DNA of 64,000 bases from Locusta migratoria (GCA_026315105.1 CM048750.1:402724502-402788501), one strand, 5' to 3'. Positions 52,674 to 62,777 are shown, counted from the stretch's first letter. Numbers and translations are program-made. The notes: generated by a model not told the origin, from the letters alone.

Positions 52674-54965
52674 TTGAACCTACCTCATCCCTCCAAACTC
52701 CCTACCACTACTCCACAACATCCAATACCAAAACTACCCCAGAACACTGTGGTCAACCTATCCACAAAAAACCTAAACCCCACTGAAGTTTCCGTTCTAT
52801 CCAAAGGTCTTACCTTTAGTCCTACACCCCAGTTCAATCATGTTGGTCTTGTCAAAGACCTACTCTCCTTTTCCCGATCCCTACAATGGAAACACTACTT
52901 TGCCACCAATCCCTCTGACCGCAATCTACCTAATCCCAATATTGAACCCTGCCTGTCCCAATTCATACCACCATCCAACAAAGACCCCCCTGCACTCCCA
53001 CCTAACCACCCTCTGGTTACCCTCCAAGAGTTTCTCACCTCCAACTTGTCCTCACCATCCTTTCCCAAGTCCCTTCCCAAGAACTCAAACCTTTCAGCAG
53101 AAGAAAGAAGAGCCATCCAAAACCTTAAAACTAATCCTGACATCATCATCCTCCCTGCTGATAAAGGTTCCACCACTGTAGTTATGGATCACAGTGACTA
53201 CCTGGCAGAAGGGCTCCGCCAACTCTCTGACTCCTCCACCTACAAGTTGTGCCAGATTGACCCCATCCCCAAAGTCCAACAAGATCTCCAATCCCTACTA
53301 AAATCCTATGGCCCCTCCCAGAAACTCTCCCCTGAATCCATCTCCCTCCTCACCCCAGCAACACCCCGCACACCCACCTTTTACATGCTCCCCAAAATTC
53401 ACAAACCTAATAATCCTGGACGCCCTATTGTGGCTGGTTACTGTGCTCCTACCGAACGAATTTCAGCCCTAGTTGACCAACACCTCCAACCTATTGTTCA
53501 AAATCTACCTTCCCACATCAAGGATACCAACCACTTCCTTCACCGACTCTCCACCATTCCCACCCCTTTGCCTCCTGGATCTTTACTTGTCACAGTGGAT
53601 GCCACCTCCCTATACACCAACATCCCACATGCCCATGGCCTTGCCGCTCTGGAACACTACCTCTCCCAACGTCCCTCTGAACGCAAGCCTGATACCTCAT
53701 TCCTCATAACCCTTACCAATTTCATCCTACTTAACAACTACTTTTCCTTTGAGGGGAAAGTTTACCATCAAATCCAAGGCACAGCCATGGGCACCCGCAT
53801 GGCACCCTCCTATGCCAACCTGTTCATGGGCCGTCTGGAGGAATCCTTCCTAGCATCCCAAAACCTCAAGCCTCTGGCCTGGTTCCGGTTCATTGATGAT
53901 ATTTTCATGATCTGGACTCAGGACCAGGACACCCTATCCTCCTTTCTTCAGAACCTCAATTCCTTCTCTCCCATCCACTTCACCTGGTCTTCCTCAACCA
54001 ACCATGCCACATTCCTGGATGTCAACCTCCACCTCACTGATGGCTCCATTCACACTTCCGTCCATATTAAACCTACCAACCACCAACAGTACCTACATTT
54101 TGACAGTTGCCATCCCTTCCACGTCAAAAAATCCCTCCCTTACAGCCTAGCCACCCGTGGATGGCATATCTGCAGTGACAAGAATTCCCTTTCTGAATAT
54201 GCTGAAGGTCTCACAAAGGCCTTCACAAACAGAAACTACCCCACAGACCTAGTCCACAAACAAATCTCCCGTGCCATATCCTCACACACCCCAAATCCTC
54301 TTCCTAACACCAGTAACCATCCACAAAAGAGCGCTCCCCTTGTCACCCAGTACTACCCTGGTCTCGAACAACTAAATTCCATCCTTCGCCAAGGTTTTGA
54401 TTTTCTATCCTCGTGCCCTGAAATGAGAGACATCCTGCCAAAGATCCTTCCCACCCCTCCTAAAGTGGTGTTCCGTCGCCCTCCCAACCTTCACAACATC
54501 CTAGTTCATCCTTATGCCACCCCGAAACCCAGCTCACTGCCACAGGGATCATATCCTTGTGGAAGACCCCGCTGCAAGACCTGTCCAATCCACCCACCCA
54601 GCACTTCCTATTCCAGTCCTGTCACAGGCTTATCCTACCCTATCAGAGGCCGGGCCACTTGTGAAAGCAGCCACGTAATTTACCAACTGTGCTGCAAGCA
54701 CTGTACAGCTTTCTATATTGGCATGACCACCAACCAGCTGTCCATTAGGATGAATGGCCACCGCCAAACTGTGGCCAAAAACAAGGTGGACCACCCTGTG
54801 GCACAGCATGCAGCGGAGCACATTCTTGATTTCAATGGCTGCTTCACAACCCGGGCCATCTGGATCCTCCCATCCACGACCAGCTTTTCTGAACTGCACA
54901 GATGGGAGTTATCCCTACAATACATTCTCCGATCCCGAAATCAACCAGGCCTCAACCTACGATAA
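52674..54965 (+). CDS. Penelope-like reverse transcriptase/GIY-YIG protein (PLE-A)
   Basis: An unbroken frame of 763 codons that copies RNA into DNA at a nicked target. RT landmarks are ILPADKGSTTVVM (about residues 159-171), YMLPKIHKP (about 238), VTVDATSLYTNIPH (about 305), GTAMGTRMAPSYANLFMG (about 364) and the catalytic FRFIDDIF (404-411), where FIDD replaces the usual YxDD. After a CKTC-x-H zinc-binding-like linker, a GIY-YIG nuclease starts at Y670 (VIYQLCC...FYIGMT) and is followed by IRMNGHRQ. No ATG precedes the first motif. The frame is open from 52638, just after a TTTTCCCAG acceptor-like site, so translation may depend on splicing or an unusual start. Confidence 0.85.
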   Translation: MNLPHPSKLPTTTPQHPIPKLPQNTVVNLSTKNLNPTEVSVLSKGLTFSPTPQFNHVGLVKDLLSFSRSLQWKHYFATNPSDRNLPNPNIEPCLSQFIPPSNKDPPALPPNHPLVTLQEFLTSNLSSPSFPKSLPKNSNLSAEERRAIQNLKTNPDIIILPADKGSTTVVMDHSDYLAEGLRQLSDSSTYKLCQIDPIPKVQQDLQSLLKSYGPSQKLSPESISLLTPATPRTPTFYMLPKIHKPNNPGRPIVAGYCAPTERISALVDQHLQPIVQNLPSHIKDTNHFLHRLSTIPTPLPPGSLLVTVDATSLYTNIPHAHGLAALEHYLSQRPSERKPDTSFLITLTNFILLNNYFSFEGKVYHQIQGTAMGTRMAPSYANLFMGRLEESFLASQNLKPLAWFRFIDDIFMIWTQDQDTLSSFLQNLNSFSPIHFTWSSSTNHATFLDVNLHLTDGSIHTSVHIKPTNHQQYLHFDSCHPFHVKKSLPYSLATRGWHICSDKNSLSEYAEGLTKAFTNRNYPTDLVHKQISRAISSHTPNPLPNTSNHPQKSAPLVTQYYPGLEQLNSILRQGFDFLSSCPEMRDILPKILPTPPKVVFRRPPNLHNILVHPYATPKPSSLPQGSYPCGRPRCKTCPIHPPSTSYSSPVTGLSYPIRGRATCESSHVIYQLCCKHCTAFYIGMTTNQLSIRMNGHRQTVAKNKVDHPVAQHAAEHILDFNGCFTTRAIWILPSTTSFSELHRWELSLQYILRSRNQPGLNLR

Positions 54966-55039
54966 CTTCCCTATATATATATTTTTTTCCATACCTTACA
55001 GTTCCTACCTCTCTATCCCAAACCTCACCTATTTTGAGT

Positions 55040-55045
55040 GGTGTG

Positions 55046-55106
<61 letters not shown>
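55040..55106. repeat. (AT)n microsatellite
   Basis: Continuous AT repeats of about 55 bases at the boundary between PLE-A and PLE-B. Confidence 0.9.
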
Positions 55107-55107
<1 letters not shown>

Positions 55108-55129
55108 AGGAAAAATTCCTAACAGGAAA

Positions 55130-55540
55130 AAAATTTACGTAAAAAATAGATGAAGAACATTTACCAGGCGAAGGGGCACAGGCAGTAATAGCAACAAATA
55201 AACACACAGACACACACACACTCAAAAATGCTAGCTTTCGCAGCCTAGCTGCTTCATCAGGCAGAAGGGAGGAGAGGGAAAAGGAAATGTGAGGGATTTA
55301 AGGAAGGGGGTAAGGAGCCATTCCAATCCCGGGACAGGAAAGACTTACCTTGGGGGAAAAAAAGGGAAGGTAAATAAATGCACATACACCCACACATTTA
55401 CACAGACACAAGTACACTTAGGCAGACATACTGTAGAACTGTAGAAAGCAAAGAAGTTAGAAGTTAGACAGAGATGCCACTTGAGGCAGAGGCTCTGTCC
55501 AGAGAACCAAGGCAAAGATGTTAAGATGGTGGGTGGGAAT
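55130..55540 (-). mobile_element. PLE-B 3' module
   Basis: On the minus strand after the PLE-B stop: a TG-rich tract, CCCAAGGTAAGTC, GGGATTGGAATGGCTCC, a pyrimidine tract and a hammerhead-like motif (55233-55260), ending in CCTGTTAGGAATTTTTCC. Same type as 379-665 and 57181-57440. Confidence 0.8.
55233..55260 (-). ncRNA. hammerhead-like motif, best core
   Basis: On the minus strand CTGATGA (exact core), stem GCAGC-TAG-GCTGC, GAAAGCTA. The bases TGC before the core and GCA after the predicted CUA cleavage site can pair as stem I. AGCT is self-complementary for a dimeric stem III. It is sense relative to PLE-B. Confidence 0.7.
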
Positions 55541-55546
55541 TCGAAT

Positions 55547-57125
55547 TTAGCGGAGGTTGAGACCAGGTGGGCAACGGGAAGAGAGAATATGCTGAAGGGC
55601 TAGTTCCCATCTCCGGAGTTCTGAAGGATTGGTGTCAGTGGGAAGTATCCAGATAACCCGGACGGTGTAGCACTGTGCCAAGATGTGCTGGCCATGCACC
55701 AAGGCATGTTTAGCCACAGGGTGATCCTCGTTACCAACAAACACTGTCTGCCTGTGTCCATTCATGCGAATGGACAGTTTGTTGCTGGTCATTCCCACAT
55801 AGAACGCTTCACAGTGCAGGCATGTCAGTTGGTAGATCACGTGGGTACTATCGCAAGTGGCTCTGCCTTTGATCGTGTACACCTTCCGGGTTACGGGACT
55901 GGAGTAAGTGGTGGTGGAAGGGTGCATAGGGCAGGTTTTACAACGGGGGCGGTTACAAGGGTAGGAGCCAGAAGGTAGGGAAGGTGGTTTGGGGATTTCA
56001 TAGGGGTGGACTAGGAGGTTACGGAGGTTAGGTGGGCGGCGGAAAGACACTCTCGGTGGAGTAGGAAGGATGTCATGAAGGATGGATCTCATTTCGGGGC
56101 AGGATTTTAGGAAGTCGTATCCTTGCTGGAGAGCCACATTCAGAGTCCGCTCCAGTCCCGGAAAGTATCCGGTGACAAGAGGGGCACTTCTGGGGTTTTG
56201 TGGAAAATTCTTAAATTGGGGAGATGAGGAAGTGGCTCTGGCAATTTGCTTCTGTACCAGACCAGGAGGATAGCTGCGGGATGTGAAGGCTGTTATCAGG
56301 TTATTGGTGTATTGGTTCAGGGATTCAGGACTGGAGCAGACTCGTTTGCCACGAAGACCTAAGCTGTAGGGAAGGGAACGTTTGATGTGGAAAGGATGGC
56401 AGCTGTCATAATGCAGGTACTGTTGTTTATTGGTAGGTTTGATGTGGACGGATGTGTGTAGTTGGCCGTTGGATAGATGGAGGTCGACATCGAGGAAAGT
56501 GGCATGGGATTTGGAATAGGACCAGGTGAATTTGATGGGACCAAAGGAGTTGAGGTTGGAGAGGAAATTCTGGAGTTCTTCTTCACTGTGAGTCCAGATC
56601 ATGAAGATGTCGTCAATGAATCTATACCAAACTTTGGGTTGACAGGCTTGGGTGTCCAGGAAGGCTTCCTCTAAGCGTCCCATAAATAAGTTCGCGTACG
56701 AGGGGGCCATCCTGGTCCCCATGGCTGTTCCCTTTAGTTGTTGGTATGTCCGGCCCTCAAAAGTGAAGAAGTTGTGGGTTAGGATGAAGCTGGCTAGGGT
56801 ATTAAGGAAAGAGGTTTTAGGTAAGGAAGTGGGTGGTCGGCGTGAAAGGAAATATTCCATCGCAGCGAGGCCCTGGGCATGTGGGATATTAGTGTATAAG
56901 GAAGTGGCATCGATGGTTACAAGGATGGTTTCAGGAGGTAACAGGCTGGGTAAGGATTTCAGGCGATCAAGGAAGTGGTTGGTGTCTTTGATGAAGGATG
57001 GGAGACTGCACATGATGGGTTGAAGGTGTTGGTCTATGTAGGCAGAGATTCGTTCTGTTGGGGCTTGGTAACCGGCCACAATGGGGCGGCCGGGATGATT
57101 GGGTTTGTGAATCTTGGGAAGTAGG
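55547..57125 (-). pseudogene. Penelope-like protein, 5'-truncated (PLE-B)
   Basis: The minus-strand open frame begins inside the RT at LPKIHKPNHPGRPIV (57124-57080), next to an (AT)n tract, and runs to the stop at 55547: VTIDATSLYTNIPHAQGL, GTAMGTRMAPSYANLFMG, YRFIDDIFMIW (FIDD again), FLDVDLHLSNG, PRCKTCPMHP, then the GIY-YIG domain VIYQLTCLHCEAFYVGMT and IRMNGHRQ, ending PPGLNLR as PLE-A does. The N-terminal ~240 residues are missing, typical of incomplete reverse transcription. No internal stop is present, so the copy is young. Confidence 0.85.
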
Positions 57126-57180
57126 TATATATATATATAAATATAGGTATAAAATAAAGATTTTTGACTTACCTAATGTG

Positions 57181-57440
57181 AGTGTGTGTGTATTTGTTTA
57201 CCTTCCTTTTTGTCCCCTAAGGTAAGTCCTTCCACTCCTGGGATTGGAATGGCTCCTTTTCCACTTCCTTAAAACCCGTATCCTTCCCTTTCTCCTCTCC
57301 TTCCTCCCTCTTTTTCCCGAAGAAGCCACCACTGGTGGCGAAAGCTCGAATGGTTGTGTGTTTTTGTGTGTTTCGTGTTTCTATCGACAAGCCTGTACTT
57401 TAGGTAAGTCAAAAATCTTTATTTTATACCATTTTCCCAC
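57181..57440 (+). mobile_element. PLE-B 5'-side inverted module
   Basis: Reverse-complement counterpart of 55130-55540 on the other side of PLE-B and nearly the same as 379-665. Contains CCTAAGGTAAGTCC, a hammerhead-like motif (57317-57346) and GTACTTTAGGTAAGTCAA. Confidence 0.8.
57317..57346 (+). ncRNA. hammerhead-like motif
   Basis: CCGAAGA (core CUGA changed to CCGA), stem GCCACC-ACT-GGTGGC, GAAAGCTC. GAA after the predicted CUC site can pair with the TTC before the core. The hairpin sequence differs from other copies but pairs fully. Confidence 0.55.
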
Positions 57441-57456
57441 CTAGAAGGTCTCCTTC

Positions 57457-57460
57457 TATA

Positions 57461-57524
<64 letters not shown>

Positions 57525-57610
57525 GTGTGTGTTTGTGTGTGTGTATGTATGCGGTCTTGTGTACTTGCAGTGTGCATGCATTTTATATATATCTATATAT
57601 ATATATAAAT
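57457..57610. repeat. AT/TG microsatellites
   Basis: (AT)n, (TG)n (57477-57511) and further AT-rich repeats, which appear to continue the PLE-A 3' region interrupted by PLE-B. Confidence 0.85.
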
Positions 57611-57611
57611 A

Positions 57612-58035
57612 AAAATAGAAAACAGATGACTTACCAAAAGGACCGGCTCGTCGATAGAAACAAATATATATATGTTATTTTACTTTATTTCATTTTATTT
57701 TCTCCGCTCTCCCGCCTCCCCACTCCATTCCTAAGCTGCATCTTGTTATTCCCATCTAACCCATCCCCACCATCGTGACATAACTTTTCTATCCCCTCCC
57801 CCTCCCCTCCCCTCCCGTCCCCGATTCGCTGCAGAGCGTGATTCGAAGTGTGGCAGTCGGAGGTGATGGTTGTATGACTGTGTTGTGTGCCTGTGTGATT
57901 GCGTGAGTGCTCTATTTTCTGAAGAAGGCCATGGCCGATAGCTGAATGTGTTGTATGTGTGTGTCTTTTGTATGTGCCTGTCGCAGCTCGTCGCCACGTC
58001 TTTGCGGTGAGTTGTAAACTGTCCTCACTATATTA
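57612..58035 (+). repeat. right inverted end module of compound PLE
   Basis: Reverse complement of 52140-52655, starting AAAATAGAAAACAGATGACT and ending GTCCTCACTATATTATTT. Contains a hammerhead-like motif at 57919-57943. Confidence 0.85.
57919..57943 (+). ncRNA. hammerhead-like motif
   Basis: CTGAAGA, hairpin GGCC-AT-GGCC, GATAGCTG. It is sense relative to PLE-A. Confidence 0.5.
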
Positions 58036-58041
58036 TTTATA

Positions 58042-59811
58042 TAAAGTTAATAGTTGGCTGTTTCTACCAGCCCCCCAGTGCTGCTGTAGCAGTTTTAGAA
58101 TCATTCATAGAAAGTCTACACCAGGTAGTGCATAGGTATCCGGGCCATGTAATATTAGTCGGAGGAGACTTCAACCTTAAGAGTATAGATTGGGACCTCA
58201 CTAGTTACATTTCAGGCGGCACAGACAAGCAGTCTTGCGAGCTACTTTTGGACACATTCTCCGAAAACTGTCTTGAGCAGTTATACCGGCATCCCACGCG
58301 CAATGGAAATATTCTAGACCTTATAGCCACAAACAGGCCTGACCTTATTAACGACGTCTGTGTAGAGACAGGAATTAGTGATCATGATATCGTCATAGCG
58401 TCGATGGTGACCAAAGTTCATACACCAATCAAGAAGGCTAGGAGCGTGTTTTTGTTGGGAAGAGCCGATAAGCAAATGTTACGATCGCACTTAGAAAATG
58501 AATGGGCATCGTTTAATTCTGGGACTTTGGATGTAGAGGACTTGTGGACTAAATTTAAATGCATTGTTAATAAAGGGTTAGATAAATATGTGCCAGTAAA
58601 GACGATTAAGGATGGAAAAGATCCACCATGGTATAATAATAATGTTAGAAAGCTGCTGAGAAAGCAAAGGCTGTTGCACTCTCGATTCAAAAAAGAACAC
58701 GCAAATGATGACAGGCAAAAGTTAGTAGAGATTCGTGCGTCTATAAAAAGATCGATGCGCGAAGCATACAATAATTATCACAGCCATACCTTAGCTAAAG
58801 ATCTTTCCGAGAACCCAAAAAAATTCTGGTCCTATGTAAAATCGATAAGTGGGTCAAAGCCCACTGTTCAGTCACTCGTTGATCATTCCGGGGCAGTAAT
58901 AGAAGAAAGCAAACGGAAAGCTGAAGTTCTAAATTTAACCTTTAAGAAATCTTTCACGCAGGAGGACCGCACAAATGTACCATCATTTGATCAACGTACT
59001 AATTCCGAAATGGGGGACATAGCAGTAGGTATTACTGGTGTAGAGAAGCAGTTGAGAGAGCTAAATACGAAAAAGTCAGCTCGTCCGGTTGGAATACCAG
59101 TTCTGTTTTACAAAGACTATTCTGCGGCATTGGCCCCCTACTTAGCTTGTATTTATAGCAAATCATTAATTCAACGCAAAGTTCCTAATGATTGGAAAAA
59201 AGCGCAGGTGACTCCCGTTTATAAGAAAGGAAAGAGAACTGACCCAACCAATTACAGGCCAATAATGTTGACATCAGTTTCATGTAGAATTTTAGAGCAT
59301 ATTCTCAGTTCGAATATAGTAAATTTCCTTGAAACGGAAAAGCTTCTTTCCATGAATCAGCACGGGTTTGAGAAACATCGTTCATGTGAAACTCAGCTTG
59401 CCCTTTTCTCAAATGATATCTTGCGAGCCATGGATGAAGGGCAACAGGCGGATTGTGTTTTTCTCGACTTCAAAAAGGCATTCGACGCGGTGCCACACTG
59501 CAGACTGCTAATGAAGATACGAGCTTATGGAATAGGTCCACAGATTTGTGACTGGCTGGAAGACTTCCTAAGTAATAGAACGCAGTACGTTGTTCTCGAC
59601 GGCGAGTGTTCATCAGAAACGAGTGTATCTTCAGGCGTGCCCCAGGGGAGTGTGACAGGACCGCTATTATTTTCTATCTATATAAATGATCTGATGGACA
59701 GAGTAAGTTGTAATTTGCGGCTGTTTGCTGATGATGCTGTGGTGTATGGGAGGGTGTTGTCTGTAACTGACTGTAATAGCATACAGGATTACTTAGACAA
59801 AATTTCTAGTT
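58042..59811 (+). pseudogene. CR1-like LINE, endonuclease end and RT (copy 1)
   Basis: Resumes after the right target duplication with VGCFYQPPSAAVAVLESF and the endonuclease GGDFNLKSIDW and SDHDIV blocks. The RT then runs in one frame: KKAQVTPVYKKGKRTDPTNY, HGFEKHRSCETQLALFSNDI, CVFLDFKKAFDAVPH, SSGVPQGSVTGPLLFSIYIN and LRLFADDAVVYGR (about 59716-59754). The frame stays open from 58042 but loses the RT C-terminus at about 59811, where an I-like LINE is inserted on the other strand. Apart from the two insertions this half is well preserved. Confidence 0.9.
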
Positions 59812-60042
59812 TGTGCGAAGAATTGCTGGTTGGTTGGTTGGTTGGTTTGATTTTTAAAGGGACTAAATGGCTATGGTTATCAGTCCCTTGTTCCAACCGT
59901 AGAGAATGGATTAAAAAGCACTACAATGTAGTAGAGAACGATGTGTTAAAACTCACCAAACAAAGGGTGTAATACGTCAAAAAGTAAAAGAACGAAAGTA
60001 AAAATGGATAAAAGAAGAGAAAGGTGGAAAGAGTACTAAAAA

Positions 60043-60670
60043 TCAAATGGATCGGTACAACCCACTCACACGAATAAAATTTAAAACTGCATCAGCCATA
60101 GAGGCATTGTCAGCTAAAACAAGTTTCAAATTGTTAGGGAGATTAAAATTATTTCTTTGCGCTGCTAAGTCCAGGCATTCCAATATGATGTGGGCGACAG
60201 TCAGACGCGCACCACATCGACACTCGGGAGGATCCTCGCAACGGAGAAGGTGGCCGTGCGTAAGCCAAGTATGGCCGATACGCAACCGGCAGAGAACAAC
60301 AGAGTCCCTGCGGGGGGTCCGTAGAGAGGACCTCCACACGTGTGTGTTCTCCTTAATAGTCCGCAACTTGTTAGGTGTTTGGAGGGAGCGCCATTCTGCG
60401 TTCCACAGTCCAAGAACTCGGCTGTGCAACTGCGAACGGAGGTCATGAACCGTGAGACCTATAGCCAAGGTCGGTTTATGGAGAGCCTCCTTGGCTAACC
60501 TGTCTGCTAGCTCGTTCCTGTCGATCCCAACATGTCCTGGAGTCCAGATAAAGAACACTGACCACCCACGTCGGTCTATGGCATGCAGGGACTCTTGGAT
60601 GGCCTGAAGCAAAGTATGGCGAGGGAAGCACTGATAGAGTGCCTGTAGGCCACTCAGGGAGTCAGCAAAT
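60043..60670 (-). pseudogene. LINE ORF2: RNase H end and zinc motif
   Basis: After a one-base shift at about 60668 the frame reads ADSLSGLQALYQCFP (third RNase H Asp), FFIWTPGHVGIDRNELADRL (last RNase H block) and a C-terminal HGHLLRCEDPPECRCG with a following HIILEC, a CCHC-like motif found at the end of many LINE ORF2 proteins. The stop is at 60043. Confidence 0.85.
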
Positions 60671-62777
60671 GAGGAACGACTCCCCAGGGCAGGTAGAAAT
60701 ATGCTCGAGTGCACGAAGTATGGCCACCAGCTCTGCTGTGAACACACTGCAGCCTTTCGGTAAGGAGCGCTGTTCGTTGTGTCCTGCATGTACATAGGCG
60801 AAGCCAACTTGACCTTCTGCCATCGAACCATCCGTGTAGACGACCGTGGAGCCCCGGTACCCATCAAGAATCGACAGGAATCGACGGTGAAGCAGTTCAG
60901 GGTGTACAGAGTGTTTAGAGCTCTGCGACAAATCCAGTCGAATAACAGGTCGAGGAATACACCATGGAGGCGTACGCGACTGGAATTTGATCGGAGATGG
61001 CAGAGAAAGAGACCCCAAGTCACTCATGAGAGACTGGACACGGGCACTAACGGTCAAACCCGACCTCGGCCGCCGTTGTGGGATATGGAGTACGGCGTTC
61101 GGAAAAAGTAGGCGGTAGTTGGGATGGCTGGGGATGCCATACACATGGGCTGCGTAATTCGCCAGCAGGTGCTGCCGCCTGATTCGCAATGGAGGCACCC
61201 CAGCCTCCACAAGGAGACTGTCCACAGGGCTGGTTCGGAAGGCCCCTGTCGCGAGCCTAACTCCACAGTGGTGGATAGGATCCAACAACAGCAGGGCCGA
61301 TGGCGACGCGGAACCATATACTATGCTCCCGTAGTCCAAACGCGACAGAATAAGGGCTTTATAGCAGCGCAACAGGGTACTACGATCTGCACCCCAAGTT
61401 GTACTGCTAAGGCACCGGAGGGCGTTGAGGTGCCGCCAGCACTTCTGTTTCAGCTGGCGAATATGTGGTTGCCATGTGAGCCGGTTGTCAAAGACCATAC
61501 CAAGAAATCGATGCGTTGCAACTACATTGAGTAGTTGGCCATCGAGATACAACTCTGGATGTGGGTGGACTGGCCGTCGACGACAGAAGTGCATAACGCA
61601 CGTTTTGGCAGCAGAAAATTGGAATCCATGAGAGAGAGCCCATGTCTGCGCCTTACGTATAGCTCCCTGCAGCTGTCGTTCTGCAACACACATGCTAGAC
61701 GAGCTAAAGTAGATGGAGAAGTCGTCAGCATACAATGAAGGGCATACTGACGATCCAACTGCTGCCGCTAAGCCGTTGATTGCCACTAAAAATAATGGAA
61801 CGCTTAAAACAGAGCCCTGAGGCACCCCATTCTCCTGGACATGCAGGCTGCTAGAGGACACACCAACTTGAACATGAAATGTACAGACAGCTAAAAAGTT
61901 TTGGATAAAAATAGGGAGTGAGCCCCGGAGACCCCACCCATGTAATGTGGTTAAAATGTGGTGTCGCCAGGTCGTATCATACGCCTTCGACAAGTCAAAA
62001 AATACGGCCACCACATGGTGACGTCGAGAGAACGCTGTCCGGATGGCAGACTCAAGATGGACTAAGTTGTCCAAAGTCGAGCGCCCCTTGCGAAAACCCC
62101 CTTGGCACGGAGCTAGCAGGCCCCGAGATTCAAGGAGCCAATACAACCGCCGGCTGACCATGCATTCTAGCAGTTTGCATAGAACGTTTGTAAGACTGAT
62201 GGGCCGATAACTGTCTACATCTAGCGGATCTTTACCTGGCTTGAGCACTGGTACGATGGTGCTTGAACGCCACTGTGATGGGAAGACACCGTCGCTCCAG
62301 ATGCGGTTAAATACTGCAAGAATTTGGCGCTTGAAATCATCAGATAGATGTTTTAACATCTGATTGTGAAGTCTGTCCGGCCCAGGGGCGGTGTCAGGGC
62401 AGTGGGCCAGGGCACTGAGGAGCTCCCACTCGCTAAACGGAGCGTTATATACCTCAGGGTGGCGTGAGGTGAATGAGAGGGATTTGCGTTCCGTTCGCTG
62501 TTTTAATGTGCGGAAGGCAGGTGGATAATTTCCGGATGCAGCGGCGCGAGCGTAGTGTTCCGCAAAAGCCTCGGCGACAGCGCCTGGATCCGTACATACA
62601 GCCCCTTGGATAGAGATCCCAGGAATTGCTACCTGGGACTGGTAGCCAAAATGGCGTCGGATCTTCGTCCAGACTTGAGAAGGAGAGGTTCTTGAACCGA
62701 TGGTGGACACATAACGTTCCCAGCATTCCTGTTTTGACCTCCGTATTACCTGCCGAGCACGAGCACGGAGTTTTTTT
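60671..62777 (-). pseudogene. LINE ORF2: reverse transcriptase and RNase H start
   Basis: A long open frame: CPDTAPGPDRLHNQMLKHL, STIVPVLKPGKDPLDVDSYR, CQGGFRKGRSTLDNLVHLES, VAVFFDLSKAYDTTW, ENGVPQGSVLSVPLFLVAIN, and CPSLYADDFSIYF with the YADD catalytic pair (about 61700). FLGMVFDNRLTWQPHIRQL follows. RNase H starts with STVVYTDGSMAEGQVGFAYV and FTAELVAILRALEHI (about 60850-60700). The domain order RT then RNase H marks the I group. The frame ends at 60662 because of the shift. Confidence 0.9.

Larger units (their letters stand above)
52127..58041. mobile_element. 5.9-kb compound PLE insertion
   Basis: The insertion is flanked by a 15-bp direct duplication and by inverted end modules (52140-52655 and 57612-58035). 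In order it contains a left module (antisense), PLE-A on the plus strand (52674-54965), an (AT)n tract, PLE-B on the minus strand (module 55130-55540, gene 55547-57125), a plus-strand module 57181-57440, AT/TG microsatellites and the right module (sense). PLE-B appears to have inserted into the AT-rich 3' region of PLE-A. Confidence 0.85.

Noticed and set aside
62771..62777. Programmed ribosomal frameshift at the A7 run of the LINE
   Set aside because: It lies inside the linker between endonuclease and RT of one polyprotein and another decay-type frameshift occurs at 60668. A simple indel is more economical.
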